A stretch of 64,000 nucleotides of DNA from Aliarcobacter butzleri (lineage in GTDB: Bacteria > Campylobacterota > Campylobacteria > Campylobacterales > Arcobacteraceae), in the NCBI RefSeq assembly GCF_900187115.1, contig NZ_LT906455.1:620001-684000 (forward strand), given 5' to 3'. Below are positions 37,254 to 48,059 of the stretch, piece after piece. The position numbers were made by a program, and so were the translations under genes. How positions within the stretch are numbered: position 1 is the stretch's first letter; the number at the start of each line of letters is the position of its first letter. The notes under the pieces were generated by a model, which saw only the letters and a program-made list of their open reading frames with translations, was not told where the DNA came from and made no database searches.

Positions 37254-38031
37254 TTTTTATTAACTCTTTCATATCAATAATAGCTTGTTTTAAACCTGTA
37301 AATACTGAACGAGCGATAATACTTTGACCAATATTTAACTCTTCAATTTCAGGAATTTTTGAAATAAGTGTAACATTTTGATAATTTAGTCCATGACCAG
37401 CAGCGACTTTAAGTCCTAACTTTTTTGCAAGTTTTGAAGAAGTTTCTATCTGTTTTATTGATTTAGAAAGTTTTGTTTTTAGTTCACTTTTACTTAGTTC
37501 TAACTCTTTTATAGAATGGTGAGTTGAAGCTAAATTTGAATAAAGCATTGCATAAATATTAGCAAATGTTCCTGTATGAAGTTCTATCCATTCAACTTCA
37601 AGTTCTTTTGAAAGTTCAATTATTTCATCTTTTGGGTCAATAAAAAGTGAAACTTCAATTTCATTTGCATGAAGTTTATCTATTACTTTTTGAAGTTTTT
37701 CAAAGTTTCCTTTTATATCAAGACCACCTTCTGTTGTTACTTCATTTCTATTTTCAGGAACTAAAGTTGCTCTTGAAGGTTTTAATTTACAAACAATATC
37801 AATAATATCACTATTTATTGAACATTCTAAATTTACTGGAAGTGATGATTGTTCTATAATTGCTTTTGCATCATTATCATGGATATGACGTCTATCTTCT
37901 CTTAAGTGAATAGTTATTTGCTCTGCACCACTTAATTTACAAATACTTAAAGCATCTAATGGATTTGGATCATTTATCTTTCTAGCTTCTCTTAAAACAG
38001 CTATATGATCAATATTTACACCAAGTAACAA
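37246..38031 (-). CDS. pdxJ: Pyridoxine 5-phosphate synthase
   Basis: PdxJ condenses the PdxA product with 1-deoxy-D-xylulose 5-phosphate to make pyridoxine phosphate. The 261-residue TIM barrel starts LGVNIDHIAVLREAR and has HLREDRRHIHD, the phosphate-binding and catalytic stretches VPENRNEVTTEGG and AAGHGLNYQN, and GQSIIARSVF near the end. All family landmarks are present at normal length. It is nine bases downstream of trpE. Confidence 0.96.
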   Translation of the reverse strand: MLLGVNIDHIAVLREARKINDPNPLDALSICKLSGAEQITIHLREDRRHIHDNDAKAIIEQSSLPVNLECSINSDIIDIVCKLKPSRATLVPENRNEVTTEGGLDIKGNFEKLQKVIDKLHANEIEVSLFIDPKDEIIELSKELEVEWIELHTGTFANIYAMLYSNLASTHHSIKELELSKSELKTKLSKSIKQIETSSKLAKKLGLKVAAGHGLNYQNVTLISKIPEIEELNIGQSIIARSVFTGLKQAIIDMKELIKND

Positions 38032-38040
38032 AGTAATCCT

Positions 38041-39456
38041 TTATGATAAATCTTTTAATGTTGCAATGTTTGCAGCCAATTTATTTTGAACTTCTAAATA
38101 TTCAAGTTCTGGTATTGAATCAGCAACAACACCCGCTCCTGCTTGGAAAATAACACTATCTTTTTTAATCATAGTTGTTCTAATCGTAATTGCGCTATCC
38201 ATATTTCCATCAAATCCAAAATAAGCGATACTTCCTGAATAAAAACTTCGTTTAATACCTTCATAATAAGCAATTAATTCCATAGCTCTAATTTTTGGAG
38301 CTCCTGTCATAGTTCCAGCAGTAAATGTTGCCATAAATAGATCAAACATATCGTATTTATTATCAATAATTGCTTCAACATCTGAAACCATATGCATAAC
38401 ATGAGAATATCTTTCAACTCGCATTAAATCAGTTACTTTTACACTTCCTGGATGTGCAACACGACCTACATCATTTCTTCCTAAATCAACAAGCATCAAA
38501 TGTTCCGCTTTTTCTTTTACATCATTTGATAGCTCATTTTCCATCTGTAAATCTTTTTCTAAAGTTTTTCCTCTTTTTCTTGTACCTGCAATTGGTCTTA
38601 ATAGAATATGACCATCTATAAGTCTTACCATAACTTCTGGTGAACTTCCTGCAATACAGAACTCTTCAAATTCTAATAAATATAAATAAGGACTTGGATT
38701 TTTACTTCTTAAAACTCTATAAAAACTAAGATTATCAACAATTGCTTTTTGAATAAATCTATTTGAAATTAGAATTTGAAATATATCACCAGCTTTTATC
38801 ATCTCTTTTGATTTAGCAACTTTTTCAAAAAATTCTTCTTTTGTAAAGTTAAATTTTCCTTCATCTAAAATAGTAGCTTTTTTAATTGGTAAATAGTTGT
38901 AAGAGCCAATTAATAAATCTTCAATTGTTTTTAATTCATCTTTTTTTGATTCAACAGATGTTAGTAAAACAAGTTTTGATGTTTTATGTGAAAAAGCTAA
39001 AATAATATTTGGACGAATCAAATCTAAATCAGGAATTTCAATTTGATCTTTTAGATTTTTCATATAGGCATTTAATTTAGGTTCAAACTCTTTAGCCATG
39101 TCATAACCAACATTACCTATAAATCCATCAATTAATCCAATACCTAATTCTAAAGCTTTTTCTTTATATATTTTTTTGTCAAAATTTTTATAATATTTTT
39201 GTAGAAATCTCAAAGGATTAGACTCTACAACTTCAACTTTTCCTAGTTCATTTTTAAAATAGCAAGTCTCATTTTCATACCAAACTCTTTCTCTTGCACC
39301 AATAATTATATAAGAATAATTTCCATCGCTTGCACTCGAATTTATTGTACTTTCAAATAAAAAAGTAATCTCATCTTTATAAATAGATTTTATTCTTTCA
39401 TAAATTGAAACTGGAGTAAATTGGTCTAAAAAAAGCTCTTTGCTATAAAAATTCAT
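38041..39456 (-). CDS. trpE: Anthranilate synthase component I
   Basis: TrpE converts chorismate to anthranilate with ammonia supplied by TrpG, at the start of tryptophan synthesis. The 471-residue protein has a YSYIIIGA N-terminal segment (the tryptophan-sensing region) and a chorismate-binding domain with QILISNRF, IAGTRKRGKT, MLVDLGRNDVGRV, AGTMTGAPKIRAME and GAGVVADS. TrpG is not adjacent, so it must lie elsewhere. PabB (aminodeoxychorismate synthase) is the alternative and cannot be fully excluded by eye. No leader peptide or attenuator was seen upstream. Confidence 0.85.
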   Translation of the reverse strand: MNFYSKELFLDQFTPVSIYERIKSIYKDEITFLFESTINSSASDGNYSYIIIGARERVWYENETCYFKNELGKVEVVESNPLRFLQKYYKNFDKKIYKEKALELGIGLIDGFIGNVGYDMAKEFEPKLNAYMKNLKDQIEIPDLDLIRPNIILAFSHKTSKLVLLTSVESKKDELKTIEDLLIGSYNYLPIKKATILDEGKFNFTKEEFFEKVAKSKEMIKAGDIFQILISNRFIQKAIVDNLSFYRVLRSKNPSPYLYLLEFEEFCIAGSSPEVMVRLIDGHILLRPIAGTRKRGKTLEKDLQMENELSNDVKEKAEHLMLVDLGRNDVGRVAHPGSVKVTDLMRVERYSHVMHMVSDVEAIIDNKYDMFDLFMATFTAGTMTGAPKIRAMELIAYYEGIKRSFYSGSIAYFGFDGNMDSAITIRTTMIKKDSVIFQAGAGVVADSIPELEYLEVQNKLAANIATLKDLS

Positions 39457-39466
39457 AATTTCTCTT

Positions 39467-40495
39467 TTAATATTTAACTACAAAAGCACTTGTTACATTT
39501 AGTTTCTCTTTTATAGAAGAAACACTAGAAGCTGCTGTTGAACTTGATGAATAAGGACCAATTAGAAGTTTATTGTACATTGTACCTTTTACCTCTTCTT
39601 GAATAACTTTATACTTAAATCCTTCTTTTGTAATGCTATTTAAATAACTTTCACTTGGTCTTTTAGAAAAAGCACCAATTTGTACAAAATAACCATTTGC
39701 TCCTGATGAAAAGTTTTGAGCAGTTGATGATGAAGTTGAATTTCCTTCAACTAAATCTTTTATAGATTTTTTTGATTCAGTTTTTGCAGTAGGAGTTTTT
39801 TGAACAGTTTCCTCTTTTTTATTTGCTTTTTTTTCTTCGATTTTTTTGATAGTATCATCCATTTCTTGATTTGAAATAGAGTTTTTTGCTTCAGCTTGAT
39901 AAGTTTCATTTACTGAAGGAGTATTTGCTTGATTTGTTTCAGCAATTGCATTTAATTTACTATCAGTTGAAGTAGCATTTGGTAATGGAACCATAGTTTC
40001 ATTTGACTCTTTTCTTGCTCTATCTGTATCAACTATTTTTTGATAATTTGCATCAATTGCATTACTATTCTCAGATAATGTTCTCATTTCTGAAGAGTTA
40101 TTATTTGATGTAAATTGATCTTCTTTTTTTGAATCGCTTGTTAAAAGACGGATTATAATAATAGTTAATAAAAATAATACAACAAGTAAAATACCTAAAA
40201 TTAGGTATTTTTTCTTATTATCTTCGCCTGTTGTTCCAAAAGTTGGGTTTTCTAGCATAATATTATCAAATTCATGAGGTTCATCTTCAAATTGATTATT
40301 CATAGAATTTCTATTTAGGTTAATTGAAGGAGTCTCTTCTTCAATATTTCTATACGCGTTATTAAGATTATTTCCCAAATTAATGCTATTAATCGATATT
40401 CTTGATTCATCAAGTTCTGTTAATTTTCGTTCTAATTCTTCTTTTTCTTGTTGAAGTTGAACTTTCTTTAAAAAATCTTCACCTTTTATTTGCAT
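39467..40495 (-). CDS. SPOR-domain membrane protein
   Basis: A 342-residue protein with a coiled-coil cytoplasmic N-terminus (LQQEKEELERKLTELDES), one membrane helix (about 97-117, ILGILLVVLFLLTIIIIRLL), a long low-complexity Ser/Asn/Glu/Lys linker and a C-terminal SPOR domain (about 268-342: YFVQIGAFSKRP ... YNKLLIGPYSS). SPOR domains bind denuded peptidoglycan at the septum, so a cell-division or wall-remodelling role is likely. FtsN-like function is possible but not shown. It lies between glyA and trpE. Confidence 0.85.
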   Translation of the reverse strand: MQIKGEDFLKKVQLQQEKEELERKLTELDESRISINSINLGNNLNNAYRNIEEETPSINLNRNSMNNQFEDEPHEFDNIMLENPTFGTTGEDNKKKYLILGILLVVLFLLTIIIIRLLTSDSKKEDQFTSNNNSSEMRTLSENSNAIDANYQKIVDTDRARKESNETMVPLPNATSTDSKLNAIAETNQANTPSVNETYQAEAKNSISNQEMDDTIKKIEEKKANKKEETVQKTPTAKTESKKSIKDLVEGNSTSSSTAQNFSSGANGYFVQIGAFSKRPSESYLNSITKEGFKYKVIQEEVKGTMYNKLLIGPYSSSSTAASSVSSIKEKLNVTSAFVVKY

Positions 40496-40520
40496 AATAT
40501 ATCCTTATTTGTTAAAGCCT

Positions 40521-41783
40521 TTAATATGAAGCTTGATTATAAATAACAAAATTGCTAGATAATTCCTCTAACTCTTTGCTAATCTTAGCTTGTAAACTAG
40601 TGTTATTTATGTCATCTAATACATCACATATTTTGTTTGCTATTAATTCAAACTCTTTTTCTTTCATCCCTCGTGCTGTTAATGCTGGAGATCCTATTCT
40701 AATCCCTGATGTTACAAATGGACTTCTTGTCTCTCCTGGTACTGTATTCTTATTTACTGTAATACCAGCATTTCCTAAAGCTGCATCTGCATCTTTCCCT
40801 GAAAATGGTTTATTTAAAAAACTTACTAATACTAAGTGATTATCTGTTCCACCACTTACTATATCATATCCTCTTTTTGTTAGAACTTCTCCTAACACTC
40901 TTGCATTTGCTTTTACTTGTTTTGCATAGTCTTTCCATTTTGGATCAAGTATCTCTTTAAATGCTACTGCTTTTGCTGCTATTACATGAACAAGTGGTCC
41001 ACCTTGAAGTCCTGGGAAAATAGCTGAGTTTATTTTTTTAGCTATCTCTTCATCATTTGTCATTATCATACCACCTCTTGGACCTCTTAAAGTCTTATGA
41101 GTAGTAGTTGTAACTATATGTGCATGAGGAAATGGACTTGGATGTTCATTAGCTGCTACAAGACCTGCAATATGTGCAATATCTGCAAATAAAATAGCAC
41201 CAACCAAATCTGCTATTTCTCTAAATCTTTTGAAATCAATTTCTCTTGCATATGCAGAAGCACCACAAACGATTATTTTTGGTTGAACTATTTTTGCTAT
41301 CTCTTCAACTTTATCATAATTAATTCTTCCATCAAGTTCAACTCCATAATAGAATGCTTGATAATTTTGTCCAGAGAATGATGGTTTAGAACCATGAGTT
41401 AAATGTCCACCATGAGATAAATCCATACCTAAGATTTTATCACCAGCTTTTATTAATGCAGCATATACTGCTCCATTTGCTTGGCTTCCTGAGTGTGGTT
41501 GAACATTTGCATATTTACATCCAAATATTTCACAAGCTCTATCAATTGCTAATTGTTCTACTTTATCAGCTTGTTCACATCCTCCATAATATCTTTTATA
41601 TGGATAACCTTCTGCATATTTATTTGTAAATACACTTCCCATTGCTTCCATTACTGCTGGAGATGTGAAATTCTCACTTGCTATCATCTCTAAGTGAGTT
41701 GTTTGTCTTTTCAACTCCTCTTCTATGATATTATATACTTCTACATCTGCCTCTTTTAACTTCGCTTCTGTTATATATCTCAT
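40521..41783 (-). CDS. glyA: Serine hydroxymethyltransferase
   Basis: PLP enzyme of 420 residues that converts serine and tetrahydrofolate to glycine and methylenetetrahydrofolate, the substrate of FolD encoded at 24686. Landmarks include [45 protein letters not shown], the PLP lysine in [14 protein letters not shown] and [14 protein letters not shown]. The ATG has a strong AAGGAGAAAG ribosome site. It is 13 bases downstream of lysS. Confidence 0.97.
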   Translation of the reverse strand: MRYITEAKLKEADVEVYNIIEEELKRQTTHLEMIASENFTSPAVMEAMGSVFTNKYAEGYPYKRYYGGCEQADKVEQLAIDRACEIFGCKYANVQPHSGSQANGAVYAALIKAGDKILGMDLSHGGHLTHGSKPSFSGQNYQAFYYGVELDGRINYDKVEEIAKIVQPKIIVCGASAYAREIDFKRFREIADLVGAILFADIAHIAGLVAANEHPSPFPHAHIVTTTTHKTLRGPRGGMIMTNDEEIAKKINSAIFPGLQGGPLVHVIAAKAVAFKEILDPKWKDYAKQVKANARVLGEVLTKRGYDIVSGGTDNHLVLVSFLNKPFSGKDADAALGNAGITVNKNTVPGETRSPFVTSGIRIGSPALTARGMKEKEFELIANKICDVLDDINNTSLQAKISKELEELSSNFVIYNQASY

Positions 41784-41796
41784 CTCTTTCTCCTTT

Positions 41797-43311
41797 TTAT
41801 TTTTCTTCTGAATATAAATCTATTTCTTGTTTTATTGGTTTCATTGCTGGAAACAATAAAACATCTCTAATTGAGTGTTCATTTGTTAGCATCATTACAA
41901 GTCTATCAATACCTATTCCTTGACCAGCTGTTGGAGCCATACCATAAGATAAAGCATTTACAAAATCTTCATCCATTTCATGTGCTTCATCATCACCAGC
42001 TTCTTTAGCAGCAATTTGTCCTTCAAATCTTTGAAGTTGATCTATTGGATCATTTAACTCACTGAAAGCATTAGCAATCTCTTTTCCTGCAATAAATAAC
42101 TCAAATCTATCTGTTAAATGAGGTTTTTCATCACTTCTTCTTGCTAGTGGTGAAATTTCAACTGGATACTCTGTAATAAATGTTGGATTTATAAGTTTTG
42201 CTTCAACAAACTCATCAAACAATTCACCTTGAAGTTGACCAAGATTTAAATTAGCATTAGCTTCAAGATTATTAGCTTTTAAGAAAGCAAGAATTTTATC
42301 TTTATCTTCAACTATATCTTGTGGAACACCACCAATTTCATATAAAGATTGAATTAGTGGAATTTCACTAAATTTATTAAAATCAATTTTAAATTCTCCA
42401 TAAGGAAGAATTGTTGGTAAATTTAAATTTTCAAATAAATATTCAAAATACTCTTTTGTTAAAACAATTAAATCTTTATAAGTTTTATATGCCCAATAAA
42501 ATTCAATTGAAGTAAATTCAGGATTGTGTGTAGCATCCATTCCTTCATTTCTAAAGTTTCTATTTATTTCAAAAACTGCTTCAAATCCACCAACTATTAA
42601 TCTTTTTAAATAAAGTTCTGGTGCAATTCTTAAAAATCTATCAACACCTAAAGCATTGAAATGAGTAACAAATGGTTTAGCATTTGCTCCACCTGCAATT
42701 GGGTGCATCATTGGAGTTTCAACTTCTAAGAAACCTTTGTTTTCAAAAAATCTTCTAGTTAAACTTATAACTTTACTTCTAATATGAAAAGTTTTTCTCA
42801 CTTCACTATTCATAATTAAGTCTAAATATCTTTGTCTATATCTTAACTCTTTATCTTGAATTCCATGGAATTTTTCAGGAAGTGGAGAGATTGCTTTTGT
42901 AAGGATTTTTAAACTATCAGCATGAAGTGAAAGCTCACCGTGTCCAGTTACAAATGGATAACCAGAAATTTCTATAATATCACCAACTTCAATATTTTTT
43001 TTGAAAACTTCATTATAAAAATTTTCTGGCAAGTTATCTCTTGCTACATAAATTTGAAGCATTCCGCTTTCATCTTCAATTTTTAAAAAACTTGCTTTTC
43101 CCATTAATCTAAAAAATTTAATTCTACCTGCAACTGTGTAGTTTCGATTTTCATCTCTTTTTTCTTCTAATTGAAAAATATCACTATTTACATTTAGATA
43201 TTTTGAAATAGTACAGTTTCTTGAGCTTTCATTTGAGTATGGATTAATTCCATCTTCTCTTAATTTATTTGCTTTTTCTATTCTTTGTTGTATGTATATA
43301 TTCTCAAACAA
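41797..43311 (-). CDS. lysS: Lysyl-tRNA synthetase (class II)
   Basis: Class II synthetase of 504 residues. It has an N-terminal OB-fold for anticodon binding ([23 protein letters not shown]) and a catalytic domain with motif 1 ([17 protein letters not shown]), motif 2 ([21 protein letters not shown]) and motif 3 ([13 protein letters not shown]). The start is TTG with AAGGA eight bases upstream. It follows cvpA by 12 bases. Confidence 0.97.
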   Translation of the reverse strand: MFENIYIQQRIEKANKLREDGINPYSNESSRNCTISKYLNVNSDIFQLEEKRDENRNYTVAGRIKFFRLMGKASFLKIEDESGMLQIYVARDNLPENFYNEVFKKNIEVGDIIEISGYPFVTGHGELSLHADSLKILTKAISPLPEKFHGIQDKELRYRQRYLDLIMNSEVRKTFHIRSKVISLTRRFFENKGFLEVETPMMHPIAGGANAKPFVTHFNALGVDRFLRIAPELYLKRLIVGGFEAVFEINRNFRNEGMDATHNPEFTSIEFYWAYKTYKDLIVLTKEYFEYLFENLNLPTILPYGEFKIDFNKFSEIPLIQSLYEIGGVPQDIVEDKDKILAFLKANNLEANANLNLGQLQGELFDEFVEAKLINPTFITEYPVEISPLARRSDEKPHLTDRFELFIAGKEIANAFSELNDPIDQLQRFEGQIAAKEAGDDEAHEMDEDFVNALSYGMAPTAGQGIGIDRLVMMLTNEHSIRDVLLFPAMKPIKQEIDLYSEEK

Positions 43312-43323
43312 TTTTAAAATCCT

Positions 43324-44028
43324 TTATTGATTATTTTCATTTTTATTTGCAATATCTTTTAGTTTATCTTTTGTTGTTTTCACTTCTTCTTCAACTGCAT
43401 CTTTTACACCATCTTCAACAACTTCTTGAACATTGTTTAAAGTTGAATCAACTTCTTGTTTTATCTCTTGAGTTGTATTTTGAATAGTTGAAGGAGTATC
43501 AGTAACTGTTTCAATTGCCTTATCAATATTATTTGTCAAAGCAGTTGTGTCAAGTTTAATGATAACAGAACCAACATCAAGCAAGTAAGGCATCAAAATA
43601 GAAGTTTTAAATTGTTCATCAATAACTTTTTTAAATGAATTAACTTGATAAAGTGCATAAGCAATAACAGAAAATATTAAAAATATTTTTGCCATTCCAA
43701 ATAAAAACCCAAAAAATCTATCGATTATTCCTAATCCACTAGCTGAAAATATTTTGCTTACAACAACTCCAGCACTATAAGCAATAAGCCAAACAATAAC
43801 TAAAGCAATTACAAATCCAATAAGTTTAATAGTAGCTTGATTTTCTAAAACCAATACAGGAGCGATTAATTCTCCTGTTTGTGTAGAAATTCTTGAAGCT
43901 ACAAAAATTGCTCCGATTATGCCTATAATTCCAAATATTTCTTTGATAATTCCTCTAAAAAGTCCTTTTAATCCTAATAAAAGAGTAATAGTAATTATAA
44001 CTAAATCAAAAATTGCAATATTTTGCAT
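43324..44028 (-). CDS. CvpA-family membrane protein
   Basis: A 234-residue inner membrane protein with four hydrophobic segments in the first 130 residues (FDLVIITITLLLGLKGLFRG, IIGAIFVASRI, FVIALVIVWLIAYSAGVV, FGMAKIFLIFSVIAYALY), matching the CvpA/colicin V production family. The C-terminal 80 residues are an acidic, Thr/Glu/Val-rich coiled-coil-like tail. CvpA proteins are linked to envelope integrity and bile resistance; the exact role is unclear. It is the first gene of the long minus-strand run and is divergent from ispG. Confidence 0.85.
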   Translation of the reverse strand: MQNIAIFDLVIITITLLLGLKGLFRGIIKEIFGIIGIIGAIFVASRISTQTGELIAPVLVLENQATIKLIGFVIALVIVWLIAYSAGVVVSKIFSASGLGIIDRFFGFLFGMAKIFLIFSVIAYALYQVNSFKKVIDEQFKTSILMPYLLDVGSVIIKLDTTALTNNIDKAIETVTDTPSTIQNTTQEIKQEVDSTLNNVQEVVEDGVKDAVEEEVKTTKDKLKDIANKNENNQ

Positions 44029-44126
44029 AAAGATAATCCTTTTTTCAATAATCCGTGAATTTTACCGAATTTTTTCAAAATAGAAGTTTAAGTAAATTAA
44101 ATATTCTTTTGGATAAAATTTTGTTT

Positions 44127-45188
44127 ATGATAAAAAGATACCCAACAAAACAGATATACGTAGGAAATATTCCTATTGGTGGTGATGCACCAATCCCAGT
44201 ACAATCAATGACATTTTCTAAAACATCAGATGTCAAAGCAACAGTTGATCAAATCACAAGATTGCACTTTGCAGGAGCAGACATAGTAAGAGTTGCAGTT
44301 CCAAATAAAGAAGCTGCTGATGCATTAAAAGAGATAAAATCACAAGTTCAATTACCACTTGTTGCTGATATACATTTTCATTACAAATTAGCTTTAATTG
44401 CGGCTGAAGTTGTGGATTGTATACGAATAAATCCAGGAAATATTGGTGATAAAAAAAGAGTTCAAGAAGTTGTTCGTGCTTGTCAACAGCGAAATATACC
44501 TATTAGAATTGGAGTAAATTCTGGGTCGCTTGAAAAAGAGTTTGAAGATAAATATGGGCAAACACCAGAAGGTATGGTTGCAAGTGCGGATTATAATATC
44601 AAATATCTTGAAGATTTAGGGTTTACAGATATTAAAGTCTCACTAAAAGCAAGTGATGTTCAAAGGACTGTTGAAGCTTATAGAAAATTAAGACCGATGA
44701 ATAATTATCCTTTCCATTTAGGAGTTACTGAAGCTGGAACACAATTTCATTCAACTATAAAATCTTCTATTGCTTTAGGTGCTTTATTACTTGATGGAAT
44801 AGGTGATACTTTAAGAGTTTCTATGACAGGTGAGTTAGAAGAAGAGATAAAAGTAGGGCGAGCAATACTTAAAGATGTTGGAATTGCAAAAGAGGGTTTA
44901 AATATTATTTCTTGTCCAACATGTGGAAGAATTGAAGCGGATTTAGTAAGTGCAGTATCTGAAATAGAAAAAAGAACAGCACACATAAAAACTCCACTTG
45001 ATGTTTCAGTTATGGGATGTGTTGTAAATGCTATTGGAGAAGCTAAAAGTGCAGATGTTGCAATAGCTTTTGGAAAAGGTAGTGGATTAGTGATGAAAAA
45101 AGGTGAAATTATAGAAAAACTTTCTGGCGAAGCTTTAATAAATAAATTTATTGAAGAAGTTGAATTTGAGGCCAAAAAGAGAAGTTAA
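44127..45188 (+). CDS. ispG: 4-hydroxy-3-methylbut-2-enyl diphosphate synthase
   Basis: IspG (GcpE) is the iron-sulfur enzyme of the penultimate step in the MEP isoprenoid pathway. ATG at 44127 gives 353 residues starting [14 protein letters not shown], the normal family start; an in-frame GTG at 44055 would add 24 unrelated residues and has no ribosome site. Seen motifs are [30 protein letters not shown], the cluster cysteines in [12 protein letters not shown] and [11 protein letters not shown]. The TAA overlaps the next ATG (TAATG). Confidence 0.95.
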   Translation: MIKRYPTKQIYVGNIPIGGDAPIPVQSMTFSKTSDVKATVDQITRLHFAGADIVRVAVPNKEAADALKEIKSQVQLPLVADIHFHYKLALIAAEVVDCIRINPGNIGDKKRVQEVVRACQQRNIPIRIGVNSGSLEKEFEDKYGQTPEGMVASADYNIKYLEDLGFTDIKVSLKASDVQRTVEAYRKLRPMNNYPFHLGVTEAGTQFHSTIKSSIALGALLLDGIGDTLRVSMTGELEEEIKVGRAILKDVGIAKEGLNIISCPTCGRIEADLVSAVSEIEKRTAHIKTPLDVSVMGCVVNAIGEAKSADVAIAFGKGSGLVMKKGEIIEKLSGEALINKFIEEVEFEAKKRS

Positions 45189-46489
45189 TGGATTCTATTT
45201 TAGATATATCAAATTTTCAAAAATTTTTAAAAGATGAAGAAGAGATAATAATTGATGAATTTTTGAGAAAATATATTATAAATTTTAGAAAAATAGAAGA
45301 TGAAGAATCACAAAAAATAGAAAATTTCTTTACTTTAATCATCAAATCAATTTGTAGTGGTGATATAAAAAGTGCCACTTCAATTTATAAAGATTTGATA
45401 GATTATAATATTGAACTAGATATACCTTATATAATGCTAACTTATGAACTTATAAATCTTAAAAAAATTATAATGGAAAAATTAATTTATAAAGATGTAA
45501 GAGATGAACTTATGCAGTTATATAAACTACATTTGTTTTTTGAAGATATGATAGCAAAAACATATCTAAATAAATATATAGTTGATTTGAATAAAAAAAA
45601 TAATTTTAGCTTATCAAATTTAAGTGGAATTTCTCAAAGCAATATAATTTATTACTACAAAATGCATTTAGAGTGGTTGGAAGATTTAGCTAAAGCTATT
45701 GTTTTAGCAGATATAAATATTTTTCCAGAAATAAATCATAATTTATGTACTTTTGGAAAGTGGTTAGATAAAGAAGGTTTAGAAATTATAAAAAATAGTT
45801 CTAAGTATAAAAATATTTCTAAACTTCATGAAAATTTACACTTTTTTGCAAAACAGATTAAAAATTGTCTTATTGAAACGCAAGGTAATAATCATATTAT
45901 TTTGATTTATTTAGAAAAATGTGAAATGATATCTTTATCTTTAGGAACAGAACTTGCATTAATAGATAATACTTTGATAAATTCTGAAGCTTCAAAAGAT
46001 CCATTAACTGGAGCTTTAAATAGACAAAGATTAAGTCAGTTGTATCAAAATCAATTAGAAATCTCATTTGCAACTTTTGAGCCTTTTGTTATTGCAATGT
46101 GTGATTTTGACCACTTCAAAAATATAAATGATACTTTTGGACATTTAGCTGGTGATAAAATGTTAAAAAGCTTTGTACATATTGCAAAAAAACATCTAAG
46201 AACTTCAGATATAATCATAAGATATGGTGGTGAAGAGTTTATGATAATTCTTCCTGCAATAAATACAAAAAAGGCAAAAGATATTTTAAATAAAATTAGA
46301 GAAGATATTGCTAATTTTGTTTTAAACTTGGACGGAAATAAAATATCAGCAACTATTAGTATCGGAATGATAGAAATCTATCCAGAAAATGGAAATAATA
46401 GTTATTTCAAAGATTTTGAAAATACTATTTCATTGGTAGATAAAAAATTATATGAAGCAAAAAATAGCGGAAGAAATACTATTTGTTGA
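45188..46489 (+). CDS. Diguanylate cyclase with a zinc-binding CZB-like domain
   Basis: A 433-residue soluble protein that should make cyclic di-GMP. The GGDEF domain (about 275-433) has the active-site GGEEF at 347-351 and an intact product-inhibition I-site RTSD at 338-341. The middle part has H160 (HLEWLEDL), C187 (CTFGKW), H214 and H218 (HENLH): the same residue order as the zinc site of the CZB domain in E. coli DgcZ, with 27 residues from Cys to His and four between the last two His. Zinc would then inhibit the cyclase. The first 150 residues are helical and unrecognised. It is translationally coupled to ispG by TAATG. Confidence 0.88.
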   Translation: MDSILDISNFQKFLKDEEEIIIDEFLRKYIINFRKIEDEESQKIENFFTLIIKSICSGDIKSATSIYKDLIDYNIELDIPYIMLTYELINLKKIIMEKLIYKDVRDELMQLYKLHLFFEDMIAKTYLNKYIVDLNKKNNFSLSNLSGISQSNIIYYYKMHLEWLEDLAKAIVLADINIFPEINHNLCTFGKWLDKEGLEIIKNSSKYKNISKLHENLHFFAKQIKNCLIETQGNNHIILIYLEKCEMISLSLGTELALIDNTLINSEASKDPLTGALNRQRLSQLYQNQLEISFATFEPFVIAMCDFDHFKNINDTFGHLAGDKMLKSFVHIAKKHLRTSDIIIRYGGEEFMIILPAINTKKAKDILNKIREDIANFVLNLDGNKISATISIGMIEIYPENGNNSYFKDFENTISLVDKKLYEAKNSGRNTIC

Positions 46490-46551
46490 TATTTATTTAG
46501 CCCTAACTTAGTTTTGGCTAAAATATCCATCTTTTATTATTGGGAGTAAAA

Positions 46552-47994
46552 ATGGATAGTGTTTATAGTATAAATATAGAAAGAGCTGTTTTAAGTTCGA
46601 TTTTTTTTAATCCTGAAGAGTTAGAAGATATTTTAGGAATTTTAAAACCAAAAGATTTTTATCTACCTGCACATAAAAAAATCTTTGAAGTAATGGTTAA
46701 ACTTCATGATGAAGGTATGCCAATTGACGAAGATTTTATTAGAAATAAAGTAAATTCAAAAGATGTAGATGATTCTATACTTCTTGAAATACTATCTGCA
46801 AATCCAATTACAAATACTTTAGCCTATGTAAGAGAAATAAAAGATAGTTCAGTTAAAAGAGAACTAGCTTCATTGGCAACAACTATAAAAAAAGTTGCTA
46901 TTGAAGATGAAGTAAGTGCAAATGAAGCACTAGATACTATTCAAGGTGAGTTATATAAAATCTCAACTGATAGTGCAACTTCTGAACTAAAAGATATGCA
47001 ATCAATTACTCATTCAACTCTATCTTATATTGAAAAAATGAAAAAACTTGGTAATAAACACTTAATTGGTGAAACAACTGGGTTTGATGCACTTGATAGA
47101 AGAACAACAGGTTTTAATGAAGGGGATTTAGTAATAATTGCAGCGCGTCCTGCAATGGGGAAAACGGCCCTTGTTTTAAATATGGCATTAAAAAATGTAG
47201 AAAGAGGAAAAGGTGTAATATTTTTCTCTCTTGAGATGCCAGCAGAGCAACTAATGCTTAGGATGTTATCTGTTAAAACTTCTATTCCATTACAAAACTT
47301 AAGAAAAGGTGATATGGATGATGCTCAATGGTCAAATTTGAGTTCAGCTTTTGATAGCTTAAATACAAAAAAACTTTTTGTTGATGATGGTGGAAGTGTA
47401 AATATTAATCAACTTCGAGCAAGAGTGAGAAAACTAGCTCAAAATGAAGATAATAATATAAAACTTGTAATTATCGATTATCTTCAACTTATGCAAGGAA
47501 TTGGTACAAAAGATAGACATCAAGAAGTTTCAGATATCTCAAGAGGTCTTAAGATGCTTGCAAGGGAACTTAAAATCCCTATTATTGCTTTATCTCAGCT
47601 AAATCGTGGACTTGAAAGTAGACCTGATAAAAGACCAATGTTAAGTGACTTAAGGGAGTCTGGAGCTATTGAACAAGATGCTGATATTATCATGTTTGTT
47701 TATAGAGATGATGTTTATAAAGAAAGAGATGAAGCAAGAAAAGAGAAAGAAGCAAAAGATAAAGGTGAAGATTATAAATCAAAATTTATAAATAAACCAA
47801 TAGAAGAAGCTGAAATAATAATAGGAAAACAAAGAAATGGACCAATAGGTACTGTAAAACTTGATTTCCATAAAAACTTAACTAAGTTTTTGGATAAAGA
47901 AAATGAACATGGTGCTGCTCCAATAGAAGTTATCTTTGAAAATGTAGCAGATATAGAAAAAGAAACAAATATAGATATACCAAATATTTTATAA
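46552..47994 (+). CDS. dnaB: Replicative DNA helicase
   Basis: Hexameric helicase of 480 residues that unwinds DNA at the replication fork. The N-terminal primase-interaction domain starts [21 protein letters not shown], and the RecA-like domain has Walker [70 protein letters not shown] and [16 protein letters not shown] at 46552 with GGGAG five bases upstream is preferred over the TTG at 46540. An A/T-only hairpin (47989-48013) follows the stop. Confidence 0.97.
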   Translation: MDSVYSINIERAVLSSIFFNPEELEDILGILKPKDFYLPAHKKIFEVMVKLHDEGMPIDEDFIRNKVNSKDVDDSILLEILSANPITNTLAYVREIKDSSVKRELASLATTIKKVAIEDEVSANEALDTIQGELYKISTDSATSELKDMQSITHSTLSYIEKMKKLGNKHLIGETTGFDALDRRTTGFNEGDLVIIAARPAMGKTALVLNMALKNVERGKGVIFFSLEMPAEQLMLRMLSVKTSIPLQNLRKGDMDDAQWSNLSSAFDSLNTKKLFVDDGGSVNINQLRARVRKLAQNEDNNIKLVIIDYLQLMQGIGTKDRHQEVSDISRGLKMLARELKIPIIALSQLNRGLESRPDKRPMLSDLRESGAIEQDADIIMFVYRDDVYKERDEARKEKEAKDKGEDYKSKFINKPIEEAEIIIGKQRNGPIGTVKLDFHKNLTKFLDKENEHGAAPIEVIFENVADIEKETNIDIPNIL

Positions 47995-48059
47995 TTATTT
48001 GTAATAATTATAAGCTAATTTGTAGTAAAATAAAAGTTATTAATTTATTTAGGATAAGT

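Noticed and set aside
46496-46522. Hairpin TTTAGCC/GGCTAAA between the cyclase gene and dnaB, considered as a terminator
   Set aside because: Stem of seven bases, 13-base loop and no T-run after it; too weak to call.
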